Positions 6,180 through 13,029 of a DNA stretch of 16,084 nt are shown one piece after another. Position 1 is the first letter of the stretch. Every line of letters begins with the position of its first letter. Position numbers and translations under genes: made by a program. The notes under the pieces are model-generated. The model ran no database searches, was not told where the DNA came from, and saw only the letters and a program-made list of their open reading frames with translations. Source of the DNA: CAYGWX01 sp964353855 [NCBI: uncultured bacterium] (GTDB taxonomy: Bacteria > Edwardsbacteria > CAYGWX01); contig CAYGWX010000056.1 of assembly GCA_964353855.1 (NCBI GenBank), forward strand, positions 1 through 16,084, given 5' to 3'.

Positions 6180-7209
6180 CATCCTGCTCATCAAACTGCG
6201 GGCCCTGGGGGACGTGATCCTATCCACTCCAGTGGTCTGGAATCTAAGACAGGCTTTTCCCAAGGCGCAGATCGCCTTCCTGACCGAGGAGAACGGGGCC
6301 GAACTGCTGGAGAACGACCCGGCCCTGAGCGAGGTCATCGTCTATCCGAGGCAAGCCATGGAGTCCAAAGCATGGGCTTTGCGTATCGGAGAGGAGGGGC
6401 GGTTCCTGGCCCGGTTGAAAAGTGGAAAGTACGACTGGGTGATCGACCTCTTCGGAAACCCAAGGAGCGCCTGGTTGACCTATCTCTTGGGTGCCAAGAA
6501 ACGTGTCGGTTTCGCCTATCACTTCCGGAAATGGGCTTACAACGTCAAAATCCCTCCCAAGAACCCGCAGTACGTCGTGGAATTCAATCTGGATGCCCTC
6601 CGGGCGCTGGGGGTCCCAATCACAGACAACGCCATAAGGATCTTTACGAGCGGGCCTGAGAAAGCATTTGCCGATGGATTCTGGACCCGGTCAGGACTCG
6701 CAGGGGATGCGCCCGTGGTTGGCATGTTCCCCGGAGGGGGATGGGAGAGCAAGCGATGGGGGCTTAGGGGATTTGCCGAAGCGGGAGATGCCCTGGGCCG
6801 GGAGTTCGGTGCAAAGGTCCTGCTCCTGGGGGGGAAGAAGGAGGAAAGCGACCTGGAGACGATCGCAAGCCTGATGGGCAAACGGCCTGCGGTTTGTTGC
6901 GGGAGCACCTTGGGCCAGCTCGCTGCCGTGTCGTCCAAGCTGTCGCTGTGGATCGGGAACGACTCCGGACCCAAATACCTGGCCGTGGCGTTCGATGTGC
7001 CCACGGTGACGATCTTTGGGCCAACGGACGCGGCCAATGCCACCCCGCCTGGGGGGAGACACCTGGCCGTGGTGGCCGAGGTTCCGTGCCTGGTATGCAA
7101 TCAGACGACCTGCCCGTTCAAGCCGGAAGACGGGCGGTATCAGCAGTGCATGAGGAAGCTTTCCTCGGTCCAGGTGATAGCTGCGGTGCGGCAGATATGG
7201 AAGGGATGA
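6166..7209 (+). CDS. GT9 heptosyltransferase-family protein (2 of 3)
   Basis: A 347-residue GT9 enzyme. The N-terminus SILLIKLRALGDVILSTPVV contains the conserved Asp (D16). The donor signature is GNDSGPKYLAVA (264-275), where the usual His is Tyr271, followed by VPTVTIFGPTD. A Cys cluster (C308, C311, C316, C328) lies near the end. The ATG at 6166 gives the canonical family start and overlaps the previous gene by 14 bases; an in-frame TTG at 6145 would add seven unlike residues and is less likely, although its upstream AAAGG is better. Probable role: addition of a heptose or related sugar to the LPS core. Confidence 0.88.
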   Translation: MSPYSILLIKLRALGDVILSTPVVWNLRQAFPKAQIAFLTEENGAELLENDPALSEVIVYPRQAMESKAWALRIGEEGRFLARLKSGKYDWVIDLFGNPRSAWLTYLLGAKKRVGFAYHFRKWAYNVKIPPKNPQYVVEFNLDALRALGVPITDNAIRIFTSGPEKAFADGFWTRSGLAGDAPVVGMFPGGGWESKRWGLRGFAEAGDALGREFGAKVLLLGGKKEESDLETIASLMGKRPAVCCGSTLGQLAAVSSKLSLWIGNDSGPKYLAVAFDVPTVTIFGPTDAANATPPGGRHLAVVAEVPCLVCNQTTCPFKPEDGRYQQCMRKLSSVQVIAAVRQIWKG

Positions 7210-7991
7210 TCTCGCTCGTCATCCCGTTCCATGACCAATGGCGGTACACCGAGCAGTGCCTGCGGAGCCTGAAGAGGCACTCAACCCCGGAGTTGTGGGA
7301 GGCCATCCTCGTGGATAACGGGTCCACGGATGAAAGCCGGGAAGTCCTCAAGGCCTTTCCAGAGATCCAGGTGATCAGCAATGAAAGCAATCGAGGGTGC
7401 GCGCAGGCCTGGAACCAGGGGTTGCGGGCCTCCCAGGGGGGCTGGATCGGGTTTTTGAACAATGACATCGTGCTGACCTCAGGCTGGCTGGAGGGGCTGC
7501 TATCCACCGCAGGACAACACAGGTTGGACATCGTGGGACCGGTCCACCTGGAAGGGGAGTTGGACTACGACCTGGATACCCTGGCCTCAGGCTTCGTCCG
7601 CAGGCACCGCCAGCGAGCCTTCAAGGGCTTCAACGCCTGCTGCTTCCTGGTCCGGCGAGAGGTCTTTACCGCCATCGGCGAATTCGACGAGCGGTTCGAC
7701 AAGGGGAAATACGAGGACTCGGACTTCGTGCTGAGGGCCTTGAAAGGGGGATTTAGGGCCGGGTTGTCCGGGGCGACCCTGATCCATCATTACGGCAGCA
7801 GAACCGTCCGGGCGGTGCCGGAGATGCTTGAGACCGAGGAAGCGAACCGCAAGCGGTTCATCGAGAAATGGGGGAGGGAGCCGGATTTCAAGCGCCGCGA
7901 GTTCAGAAAAGGATTCCCGGAGAAAATGATCTTCAAGGGGCTGGCTTGGAAGAGGAAGGCGTTAACCTTAAAGCAGGAGGGCCAGGCTTAG
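7206..7991 (+). CDS. GT2 glycosyltransferase, rhamnosyltransferase-like
   Basis: A 261-residue GT-A enzyme unlike the two WaaE-type GT2 proteins. It has VIPFHDQW at 5-12, ILVDNGSTDES at 34-44, and NESNRGCAQAWNQG, where the family places the donor base. The metal site reads NND (85-87) in FLNNDIVLTSGW in place of DxD, as in many rhamnosyltransferase-like members. KYEDSDFVLRA (168-178) carries the catalytic-base Glu-Asp pair. The ATG at 7206 overlaps the previous stop as ATGA; an in-frame ATG at 7197 would add three residues, and the frame is open far upstream only as a shadow of the GT9 gene. The C-terminal 50 residues are basic. It probably adds a sugar to LPS core or O-antigen. Confidence 0.88.
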   Translation: MISLVIPFHDQWRYTEQCLRSLKRHSTPELWEAILVDNGSTDESREVLKAFPEIQVISNESNRGCAQAWNQGLRASQGGWIGFLNNDIVLTSGWLEGLLSTAGQHRLDIVGPVHLEGELDYDLDTLASGFVRRHRQRAFKGFNACCFLVRREVFTAIGEFDERFDKGKYEDSDFVLRALKGGFRAGLSGATLIHHYGSRTVRAVPEMLETEEANRKRFIEKWGREPDFKRREFRKGFPEKMIFKGLAWKRKALTLKQEGQA

Positions 7992-7994
7992 CCT

Positions 7995-9011
7995 ATGGCG
8001 AAGACGCCCTCCCGCATCCTTGTCGTGCGCACGGACCGGATCGGGGATGTGCTCTTGTCTACCCCTGTGGTCGAAGCCCTGAGGAAGAAGTACCCTCGGG
8101 CTTACCTGGCTATGCTCGTGAGCCCGGCGACGAAAGAAGTGGTTGAGGGAAACCCCTTTCTAAATGAGATCCTGGTGGATGAGGGCGAGAAAGCGAGCCA
8201 GCTGGCAAGAAAGCTCAAGGCGAAAAGGTTTGATACCTCAGTATTGCTCCACCCAACTCTCAGGCTGGCCTGGGTGCTTTCCAGGGCTGGGATCCCGGTG
8301 AGGGTGGGAACGGGTTACCGGGGATACGGCTTCCTGTTCACCAAGCGGGTGTACGAACACAGGAAAACGGCAGAGAGGCATGAACTGGAATATAACCTGT
8401 CCCTCGCAGAGGCGCTGGGGGCAGAGTTGAAAGACCCGGAGCCAAAGGTCTTCCTTTCGCAGGAAGAGATGGACTGGGCCAAACAGAGGCTTTTGAAGGC
8501 CGGAATCAAGGAAGGGGAGAGATTGGTCGGCATCCATCCCGGAAGCGGGGGGACGGCGAGGGACTGGAGGCCGGAGCGGTTCGGAGAGTTAGGGGAGAGG
8601 ATTCAGAGGGAGCTGGGAGCAAAGGTGGTGGTAACTGGGGTAAAGGGGGAGAGGAAGCTGGCCGAAGCCGTAGCCTCGAAGATGAGTCAATCGCCTGTCA
8701 TTATTATTGGTGAGACGAGCCTGAAGCAGTTGACGGCCATCTTAGAGAAGGAGTCAGTCTTCGTTTCCAACAGCACAGGGCCGATGCACCTTGCCGCTGC
8801 GGTCGGAACCAGGGTGGTGGCCATGTTCCCTCCGATAAGGGCGTGCAGTCCGAGGCGGTGGGGGCCTTGGGGGAAGGGGCATAAGGCCATCCTGCCCAAG
8901 GTCCCGGAGTGCAAGAAATGTCTTGAGACCAAATGCCAATACTGCGATTGCATGGACAGGATCACCGTGGATGAGGTCTTCTCAGCCGTGAAGGAAGCGC
9001 TCAAGCGATGA
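7995..9011 (+). CDS. GT9 heptosyltransferase-family protein (3 of 3)
   Basis: A 338-residue GT9 enzyme starting MAKTPSRILVVRTDRIGD, with the conserved Asp at 18. It has HPGSGGTARDWRPERF (181-196), the usual phosphate-binding loop, and SNSTGPMHLAAA (258-269), in which the donor-site His265 is kept but the Asp seen in the other two GT9 proteins is Ser260. This NSTG form is common in the family. The C-terminus is Cys-rich (C306, C309, C314, C317, C319) and shares a C-x2-C-x4-C pattern with the second GT9 protein. It begins 3 bases after the previous stop and ends in an ATGA overlap with the ligase gene. Likely role: heptose or similar sugar transfer to LPS core. Confidence 0.9.
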   Translation: MAKTPSRILVVRTDRIGDVLLSTPVVEALRKKYPRAYLAMLVSPATKEVVEGNPFLNEILVDEGEKASQLARKLKAKRFDTSVLLHPTLRLAWVLSRAGIPVRVGTGYRGYGFLFTKRVYEHRKTAERHELEYNLSLAEALGAELKDPEPKVFLSQEEMDWAKQRLLKAGIKEGERLVGIHPGSGGTARDWRPERFGELGERIQRELGAKVVVTGVKGERKLAEAVASKMSQSPVIIIGETSLKQLTAILEKESVFVSNSTGPMHLAAAVGTRVVAMFPPIRACSPRRWGPWGKGHKAILPKVPECKKCLETKCQYCDCMDRITVDEVFSAVKEALKR

Positions 9012-10222
9012 GCCGGGAGAAGGCGGTCCGCATCACCGGGATCATCGCCCAGACCGGGTTCATCGGGTTCGTGGCGGCCTCGGTCATCTCCATTGCCGCG
9101 GAGCAGGCCTGCCTGATGATTGCGCTCTTGGCCTGGGGTCTGAAAATGCTCCTGGAGAGGAAGTGGGAGGTCCGGCGTACCCCCTTGGACTGGGCGTTCC
9201 TGATCTTAGCCACGGTCATGATCCTTTCCACAGCGTTCTCAATCAAGCCGATGGAAGGAGTGAGGCTGGGCCTGAAGAAGCTGCTCCTGATACCCATCGT
9301 GTACCTGACTGTGAACCAGGTGCAGGGCGAAAAGAGGCTCAAGGAGATCGTATGGTTGCTTTTAGGGGTCACGGGGCTGGTGTCGCTCTACGGGATCATC
9401 GTGTATCTGGGAGGGCTGGAGGAAAGGGCCAATGCCACGTTCAGCATCTACATGACCACGGGCGGGGTTTTGATGATGGCGGACCTGGTGGCCATTGCCC
9501 TGCTCCTGAATTTAAAGAGACGCCGGGAGCTGGCTGCGCTCGGGGCGGTCGTCGTGCTCGTAAGCGCTTGTTTAGCAGTAACCTATACACGGAGCGCCTG
9601 GATGGGGCTTCTTGCCGGGCTCCTCTTAATGGCCATTCTGAGGCACCGGAAGGTGCTCCTCCTGTTCCTCCTGCTTGCGATCCTCATCCCGTTTGCACCG
9701 CAAGGGCTGAAGGGCAGGGCCACAAGCATCGTGGACCCCAGGGATCCCACGAACCATGAGAGAGTGCTGATGTGGCAGGCGGGTTGGAGGATGCTCCATG
9801 ACAGGCCGGTTCTGGGCCTGGGGCCGATTGACATGAAAGAGTCGTACCAAAAGTATAAAATGCCCGAGGCTAGGGAGGTCGTGGGACACCTGCACAACAA
9901 CTTCGTTCAGGTCGCGGCTACGATGGGGGCCTTAGGGCTGTTAGCCTTTCTGTACTGGATCTTCGTCATGCTCAGGTGTCAGGTGAGATCGTATCGGAAA
10001 GTTCCTGGTAATGAACGGTTTATGAAGGGCGCCGTCCTGGGAGTCCTGGCTGCCTATACCGGCTTCTTAGTAAATGGGATGTTCGAGTGGAACTTCGGGG
10101 ACTCGGAGGTCATCATGATGGTCTGGCTACTCACGGGATTGGCCCTGGCCACAGAGAGGTTACTGATAGAGGTGTCAGCCTCCCCGCCTAGCCCCTCTGT
10201 AAACGCCGTAAAGGCCCCGTAG
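9008..10222 (+). CDS. O-antigen ligase / polymerase family membrane protein (WaaL-like)
   Basis: A 404-residue polytopic inner-membrane protein with about ten to twelve hydrophobic segments. The family signatures are the TYTRSAWMG stretch with Arg195, a large periplasmic loop containing RVLMWQAGWRMLHDRP then LGLGP, and HLHNNFVQVAATMGALGL at 294-311, with the His296-Asn297 pair typical of the Wzy_C/WaaL domain. Such proteins join undecaprenyl diphosphate-linked O-antigen to the lipid A core in the periplasm, or polymerise O units; sequence alone does not separate the two. As the last gene of a core-building operon that also carries uppP, the ligase role is favoured. It overlaps the GT9 gene (ATGA, 9008-9011) and is followed by a strong hairpin. 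Confidence 0.87.
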   Translation: MSREKAVRITGIIAQTGFIGFVAASVISIAAEQACLMIALLAWGLKMLLERKWEVRRTPLDWAFLILATVMILSTAFSIKPMEGVRLGLKKLLLIPIVYLTVNQVQGEKRLKEIVWLLLGVTGLVSLYGIIVYLGGLEERANATFSIYMTTGGVLMMADLVAIALLLNLKRRRELAALGAVVVLVSACLAVTYTRSAWMGLLAGLLLMAILRHRKVLLLFLLLAILIPFAPQGLKGRATSIVDPRDPTNHERVLMWQAGWRMLHDRPVLGLGPIDMKESYQKYKMPEAREVVGHLHNNFVQVAATMGALGLLAFLYWIFVMLRCQVRSYRKVPGNERFMKGAVLGVLAAYTGFLVNGMFEWNFGDSEVIMMVWLLTGLALATERLLIEVSASPPSPSVNAVKAP

Positions 10223-10291
10223 AGGGTTTGAGAGGGGGGAGACAAGCATTTACCCCTCCCAGACCCCATTTCAGCCCTACAGCCCTATAAG

Positions 10292-10318
10292 CTACCCTCC
10301 CCCAAAGGGGGAGGGTAG
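10292..10318 (+). terminator. Perfect 12-bp hairpin after the LPS operon
   Basis: CTACCCTCCCCC (10292-10303) and its exact complement GGGGGAGGGTAG (10307-10318) are separated by only AAA. It lies 70 bp after the last operon stop. The run of T that follows is short (TTTT) and begins about five bases after the stem, so this is a weaker match to a Rho-independent terminator than the stem suggests. A dispersed extragenic palindrome used as a 3' end is an equally good reading. Confidence 0.6.
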
Positions 10319-10338
10319 AAGCGTTTTGGAAGTGTCAC

Positions 10339-10401
10339 CAAGCCAGGACCAAGCCAGAACCAAGCCAGAACCAAGCCAGAACCAAGTCAGAACCAATTCG
10401 G
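10339..10401. repeat. 11-bp tandem repeat, five copies plus a partial
   Basis: CAAGCCAGGAC, CAAGCCAGAAC three times, CAAGTCAGAAC, then the degenerate CAATTCGG. Three units are identical. When rotated to CAGAACCAAGC the unit matches 8 of 11 positions of the first unit (CAGAACACCGC) of the array at 391, in the same orientation. It lies just after the operon's terminal hairpin and has no coding role that I can see. Confidence 0.85.
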
Positions 10402-10481
10402 TTTGCACGAGCCTTGCAGTAGCTCTCCGAGAGCCCCTCCTTACCACTCCCATAGGGATTCTCCAGGCCTGAAAAAAAACA

Positions 10482-10521
10482 TGTAATGAATCGTAAGGCA
10501 TTGTAATGGGTTGTAATGAAA
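10482..10521. repeat. 10-bp tandem repeat, four copies
   Basis: TGTAATGAAT, CGTAAGGCAT, TGTAATGGGT and TGTAATGAAA follow each other without gaps. The conserved positions are GTAA-G. The array is preceded by a run of eight A (10472-10479). Its function is unknown. Confidence 0.6.
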
Positions 10522-10582
10522 GAAGGGAAAAGGACTTTGAAGCCAAGCCCCGGACTAACCCAACATAAATTTTTGACCTCCC

Positions 10583-10610
10583 TTTACTTTACAGGGGTTT
10601 ACACTATAAT
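10583..10610 (+). promoter_or_regulatory. Candidate sigma-70-type promoter in the spacer
   Basis: TTTACT (10583-10588) and a perfect TATAAT (10605-10610) are separated by 16 bp in an AT-rich stretch. It could drive the HD gene about 530 bp downstream through the palindrome-rich region, or a non-coding transcript. No other good promoter is evident before the HD gene. Confidence 0.4.
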
Positions 10611-10687
10611 ACCTCACAGATTACAAAACGAGGCATTACCCCTCGGGGTGGGTTTAGGCGCTTTTTATATGAAGCCACCAAGACCGC

Positions 10688-10891
10688 CACCTTCCTAAAG
10701 AACGCTGGATCGCTGTGCTACGGTAGAAATGGTTGACCGCTTCGCTACGCTGGAATCGCTGGAAACGGCGAAGATAAGAAGTAGAGACACTGGATTCCAG
10801 CCTGCGCGGGAATGGCGACTTCTTAACGACGAGATTCCGGATCAAGTACGGAATGACGAGGAAGAGAGAAGACGCTCCAATAGGGCGTCTT
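10688..10891. repeat. Spacer with scattered palindromes and short repeats
   Basis: GCTGGATCGCTG and GCTGGAATCGCTGG form a loose direct repeat in 10700-10765. A palindrome at 10794-10813 has ATTCC and GGGAAT arms around GCCTGCGC-like sequence. Another at 10834-10854 has ATTCCG and CGGAAT arms and the same GACGAG flanks as the array at 10961. AAGACGC (10869-10875) pairs with GCGTCTT (10885-10891) across nine bases; it has only TT after it, so it is a poor terminator. Open frames here are short and unlike any protein I know, so I call the stretch non-coding. I see nothing assignable at 10892-10960. Confidence 0.5.
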
Positions 10892-10960
10892 TCCAATTAC
10901 GTGACAAGGGCTGTAACTTGAATTTAGGGTTCTATTTAAGGTAGAATTAAAGAGTAAAAA

Positions 10961-11123
10961 CGAGATTCCGAATCAAGTTCGGAATGACGAGACCAAGGAA
11001 ACGACGAGATCCTGAAACAAGTTCAGGATGACGAGACCAAGGAAAAGACGAGATCCCGAAACGAGTTCGGGATGACGAGACCAAGGAAACGACGAGATCC
11101 TGAAACAAGTTCAGGATGACGAG
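10961..11123. repeat. 44-bp tandem array of four hairpins with compensatory stem changes
   Basis: Four 21-bp palindromes start at 10965, 11009, 11053 and 11097, exactly 44 bp apart. Each has 8-bp arms and a 5-base loop. The left arms are ATTCCGAA, ATCCTGAA, ATCCCGAA and ATCCTGAA, and each right arm is the exact complement, so the stem changes at positions 3 and 5 are matched on the other side. The loops are TCAAG, ACAAG, ACGAG and ACAAG. The 23-bp linkers (GACGAG, ACCAAGGAAA, then GACGAG) are nearly identical. The array ends six bases before the HD gene's ribosome binding site. It resembles REP-type extragenic palindromes; the linkers do not vary as CRISPR spacers would. Confidence 0.9.
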
Positions 11124-11139
11124 GAACTGGGAGGATGAG

Positions 11140-11691
11140 ATGACGCGTGACGAAGCCTGGAACCTGCTGTGCGAATATACTAAAAACGAGAGCCTGAGAA
11201 AGCACGCGCTGGCCGTGGAGGCCGCGATGAAAGCCTATGCCAAAAAGTACGGGGAGGACGAGGAGAAGTGGTCGGTCGTAGGCCTGCTGCACGACTTCGA
11301 CTACGAGCTCTACCCCCAGGCACCGGACCATGCGACCAAGGGGGCCGAGATCCTGAGACAGAAGGGCGTCTCAGAGGATATCATCACAGCCATTTTAGGC
11401 CACGCCAGCTATACCGGGGTCCCTCGGGATACCCAGATAGCCAAGGTCCTGTTCGCGGTGGACGAATTGACCGGGTTCCTCACGGCCTGCGCGCTGGTGA
11501 AGCCAAGCAAGACCATCGCAGAAGTCGAAGCCAAATCGGTACGCAAGAAGCTCAAGGACAAGGCCTTCGCCCGGAGCGTGAACCGGGAGGACATCCAGAA
11601 GGGTCTCGAAGAACTGGGATTGCCGTTCGAAGATCATGTAGCGTTTGTCATCGAAGCCATGAAAGGCATATCCAATGAGCTCGGGTTATAA
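11140..11691 (+). CDS. HD-domain metal-dependent phosphohydrolase, substrate unknown
   Basis: A 183-residue cytoplasmic protein with the HD superfamily ligands in order: H22 (LRKHALAVE), H51-D52 (GLLHDFDYE), H64, H88 (LGHASYTG) and D108 (FAVDELTG). This set usually binds one or two metals and hydrolyses phosphate esters. The C-terminal 60 residues form a helical domain rich in Lys and Glu. I chose the ATG at 11140, because GGGAGG at 11129-11134 is well placed for it; the in-frame ATG at 11116 would start inside the last palindrome of the preceding array. It is separate from the LPS operon and has its own upstream region. Possible substrates, such as nucleotides or cyclic dinucleotides, cannot be chosen from sequence; the fold does not include the GYP motif. 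Confidence 0.85.
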   Translation: MTRDEAWNLLCEYTKNESLRKHALAVEAAMKAYAKKYGEDEEKWSVVGLLHDFDYELYPQAPDHATKGAEILRQKGVSEDIITAILGHASYTGVPRDTQIAKVLFAVDELTGFLTACALVKPSKTIAEVEAKSVRKKLKDKAFARSVNREDIQKGLEELGLPFEDHVAFVIEAMKGISNELGL

Positions 11692-11726
11692 AAAAGGTTA
11701 GACGGTAAGAAAAGTGGTCAATTGAG

Positions 11727-11732
11727 AGGAGG
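11727..11732 (+). promoter_or_regulatory. Strong Shine-Dalgarno sequence with no standard start codon after it
   Basis: AGGAGG at 11727-11732 is a near-perfect ribosome binding site, but no ATG, GTG or TTG follows at 5-12 bases in any frame. The frame of the MFS gene is open from 11709, and the first usual start in it is GTG at 11763, about 30 bases away. An ACG at 11736 is in frame but only 3 bases after the site. Confidence 0.4.
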
Positions 11733-11762
11733 GAGACGTCGGGTAGCAACGATACGGCGACA

Positions 11763-13013
11763 GTGGGGCTGGGGCCAAGCTTCGAACTCTTCGGGATCGA
11801 GGTCCAGCTCCCACGAACCTTTGCCGCATTAAAGCATCGCAATTACCGGCTGTTCTGGTCCGGACAGATCGTCTCGCTCATCGGGACCTGGATGCAGACC
11901 GTGGGCCAGGGGTGGCTTGTCCTGTCGCTCACCAATTCGCCGTTCAAGTTAGGGTTCGTGAGCATGGCCGGATCGCTGCCCATCCTGCTGTTCACCCTCT
12001 GGGGCGGGGTGGTGGCCGACCGGGTGAACAAGCGTAACCTCATCCTCTTCACCCAGAGCAGCGCGATGACCCTGGCCTTCATCCTGGCCGCGCTGACCTC
12101 GTTCAAGGTGGTGCAAGTCTGGCACATCGTGATGCTGGCCTTCCTGTTAGGGACGGTGAACTCCTTCGACACCCCTTCCCGGCAGGCCTTCATAGTGGAG
12201 ATGGTCGGGAAAGAGGACCTGACCAATGCCATCGGGCTGAACTCCGCGATGTTCAACACCGCCCGGATGGTGGGTCCCGCCATAGCCGGACTCCTGATCG
12301 CGGCCCTGGGAGTGGCCGGGTGCTTCTGGCTGAACGGGCTCTCCTTCATCGCGGTGATCATCGGGCTGGCCCTGATCCGGAACACGTTCCAGCCCGAGCA
12401 CCGGGAGGGAGGATCGCCCCTCAAGAATCTGTTAGAGGGACTGCGGTACCTATGGGCCCATAAGGTGCTCCTGGCCATCATTGCGAACATCGGGGTATCC
12501 TCGGTCTTCGGGATGCCTTATGTGATGCTCATGCCGGTCTTCGCCAAGCAGATTTTGAAGGGCGGCCCCTCTACGTACGGAGTGCTGTTGGCTGCAGCCG
12601 GGGCCGGAGCAATCGTCGGAGGGCTCACAGTCGCCACCCGGGGTGCACGAGTCAGACAGGGGGCGTACATCCTTTTTGGGAGCGGGTTGTTCGCGGTGTT
12701 CATCTTCCTGTTCTCGTTTTCGCACTGGCTCTGGCTTTCGCTGGCGCTCCTGTTCGTCGCCGGGTTCGCAATGATCACCCAGAACGTGACCACGAACAGC
12801 CTGATCCAGACCGCGGTGCCGGATTTCCTGAGGGGCCGGATCATGAGCGTGTACGTACTGGTGTTCATGGGGATGTTTCCCCTGGGAAGCCTGCAGGCCG
12901 GGAGCGTGGCCCAAGTATTAGGAGCTCCCTGGGCGGTGAGGATCGGAGCCGTGATTTGTGGGCTGTTCGCCTTAGCGCTTTGGCGGATTCCTGAAATCCG
13001 GAAACTGAGATAA
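11763..13013 (+). CDS. Major facilitator superfamily exporter (EntS-like, MFS_3 type)
   Basis: A protein of about 416 residues with 12 predicted membrane helices. ALKHRNYRLFWSGQ, then SLIGTWMQ, is the typical opening of the EntS/enterobactin-exporter-like MFS group. The MFS motif A between helices 2 and 3 reads GGVVADRVNKRN, and FDTPSRQAFIVEMV is the conserved loop of this group. It probably exports a small molecule by proton antiport; the substrate is unknown, and no siderophore genes are nearby. The start is uncertain: GTG at 11763 has no good ribosome binding site, while a strong site at 11727 has no standard start after it. The conserved domain begins near residue 18 of this call, so the fold is unaffected. 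The enoyl-CoA hydratase gene follows after 16 bp. Confidence 0.85.
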   Translation: MGLGPSFELFGIEVQLPRTFAALKHRNYRLFWSGQIVSLIGTWMQTVGQGWLVLSLTNSPFKLGFVSMAGSLPILLFTLWGGVVADRVNKRNLILFTQSSAMTLAFILAALTSFKVVQVWHIVMLAFLLGTVNSFDTPSRQAFIVEMVGKEDLTNAIGLNSAMFNTARMVGPAIAGLLIAALGVAGCFWLNGLSFIAVIIGLALIRNTFQPEHREGGSPLKNLLEGLRYLWAHKVLLAIIANIGVSSVFGMPYVMLMPVFAKQILKGGPSTYGVLLAAAGAGAIVGGLTVATRGARVRQGAYILFGSGLFAVFIFLFSFSHWLWLSLALLFVAGFAMITQNVTTNSLIQTAVPDFLRGRIMSVYVLVFMGMFPLGSLQAGSVAQVLGAPWAVRIGAVICGLFALALWRIPEIRKLR

Positions 13014-13029
13014 AAATCCTATAGGAGGA

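Noticed and set aside
6894-7205. N-terminal extension of the GT2 gene at 7206
   Set aside because: The open frame upstream lies within the GT9 gene and its product is unlike a glycosyltransferase; the GT2 domain begins at MISLVIPFHD with an ATGA junction.
10644-10665. Terminator from ACCCC/GGGGT with downstream TTTTT
   Set aside because: The loop is only two bases and the T run is more than ten bases after the stem.
10869-10891. Rho-independent terminator (AAGACGC/GCGTCTT stem)
   Set aside because: The stem is only 7 bp with a 9-base loop and is followed by no T run beyond TT.
10961-11123. Possible CRISPR array (regular palindromic repeats at 44-bp spacing)
   Set aside because: The sequences between palindromes are nearly identical, whereas CRISPR spacers differ. 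Here the palindromes vary more than the linkers, and no cas gene is present.
11843-12490. 215-codon ORF on the minus strand
   Set aside because: It lies wholly inside the MFS gene, has no recognisable domain, and is a product of GC-rich third positions.
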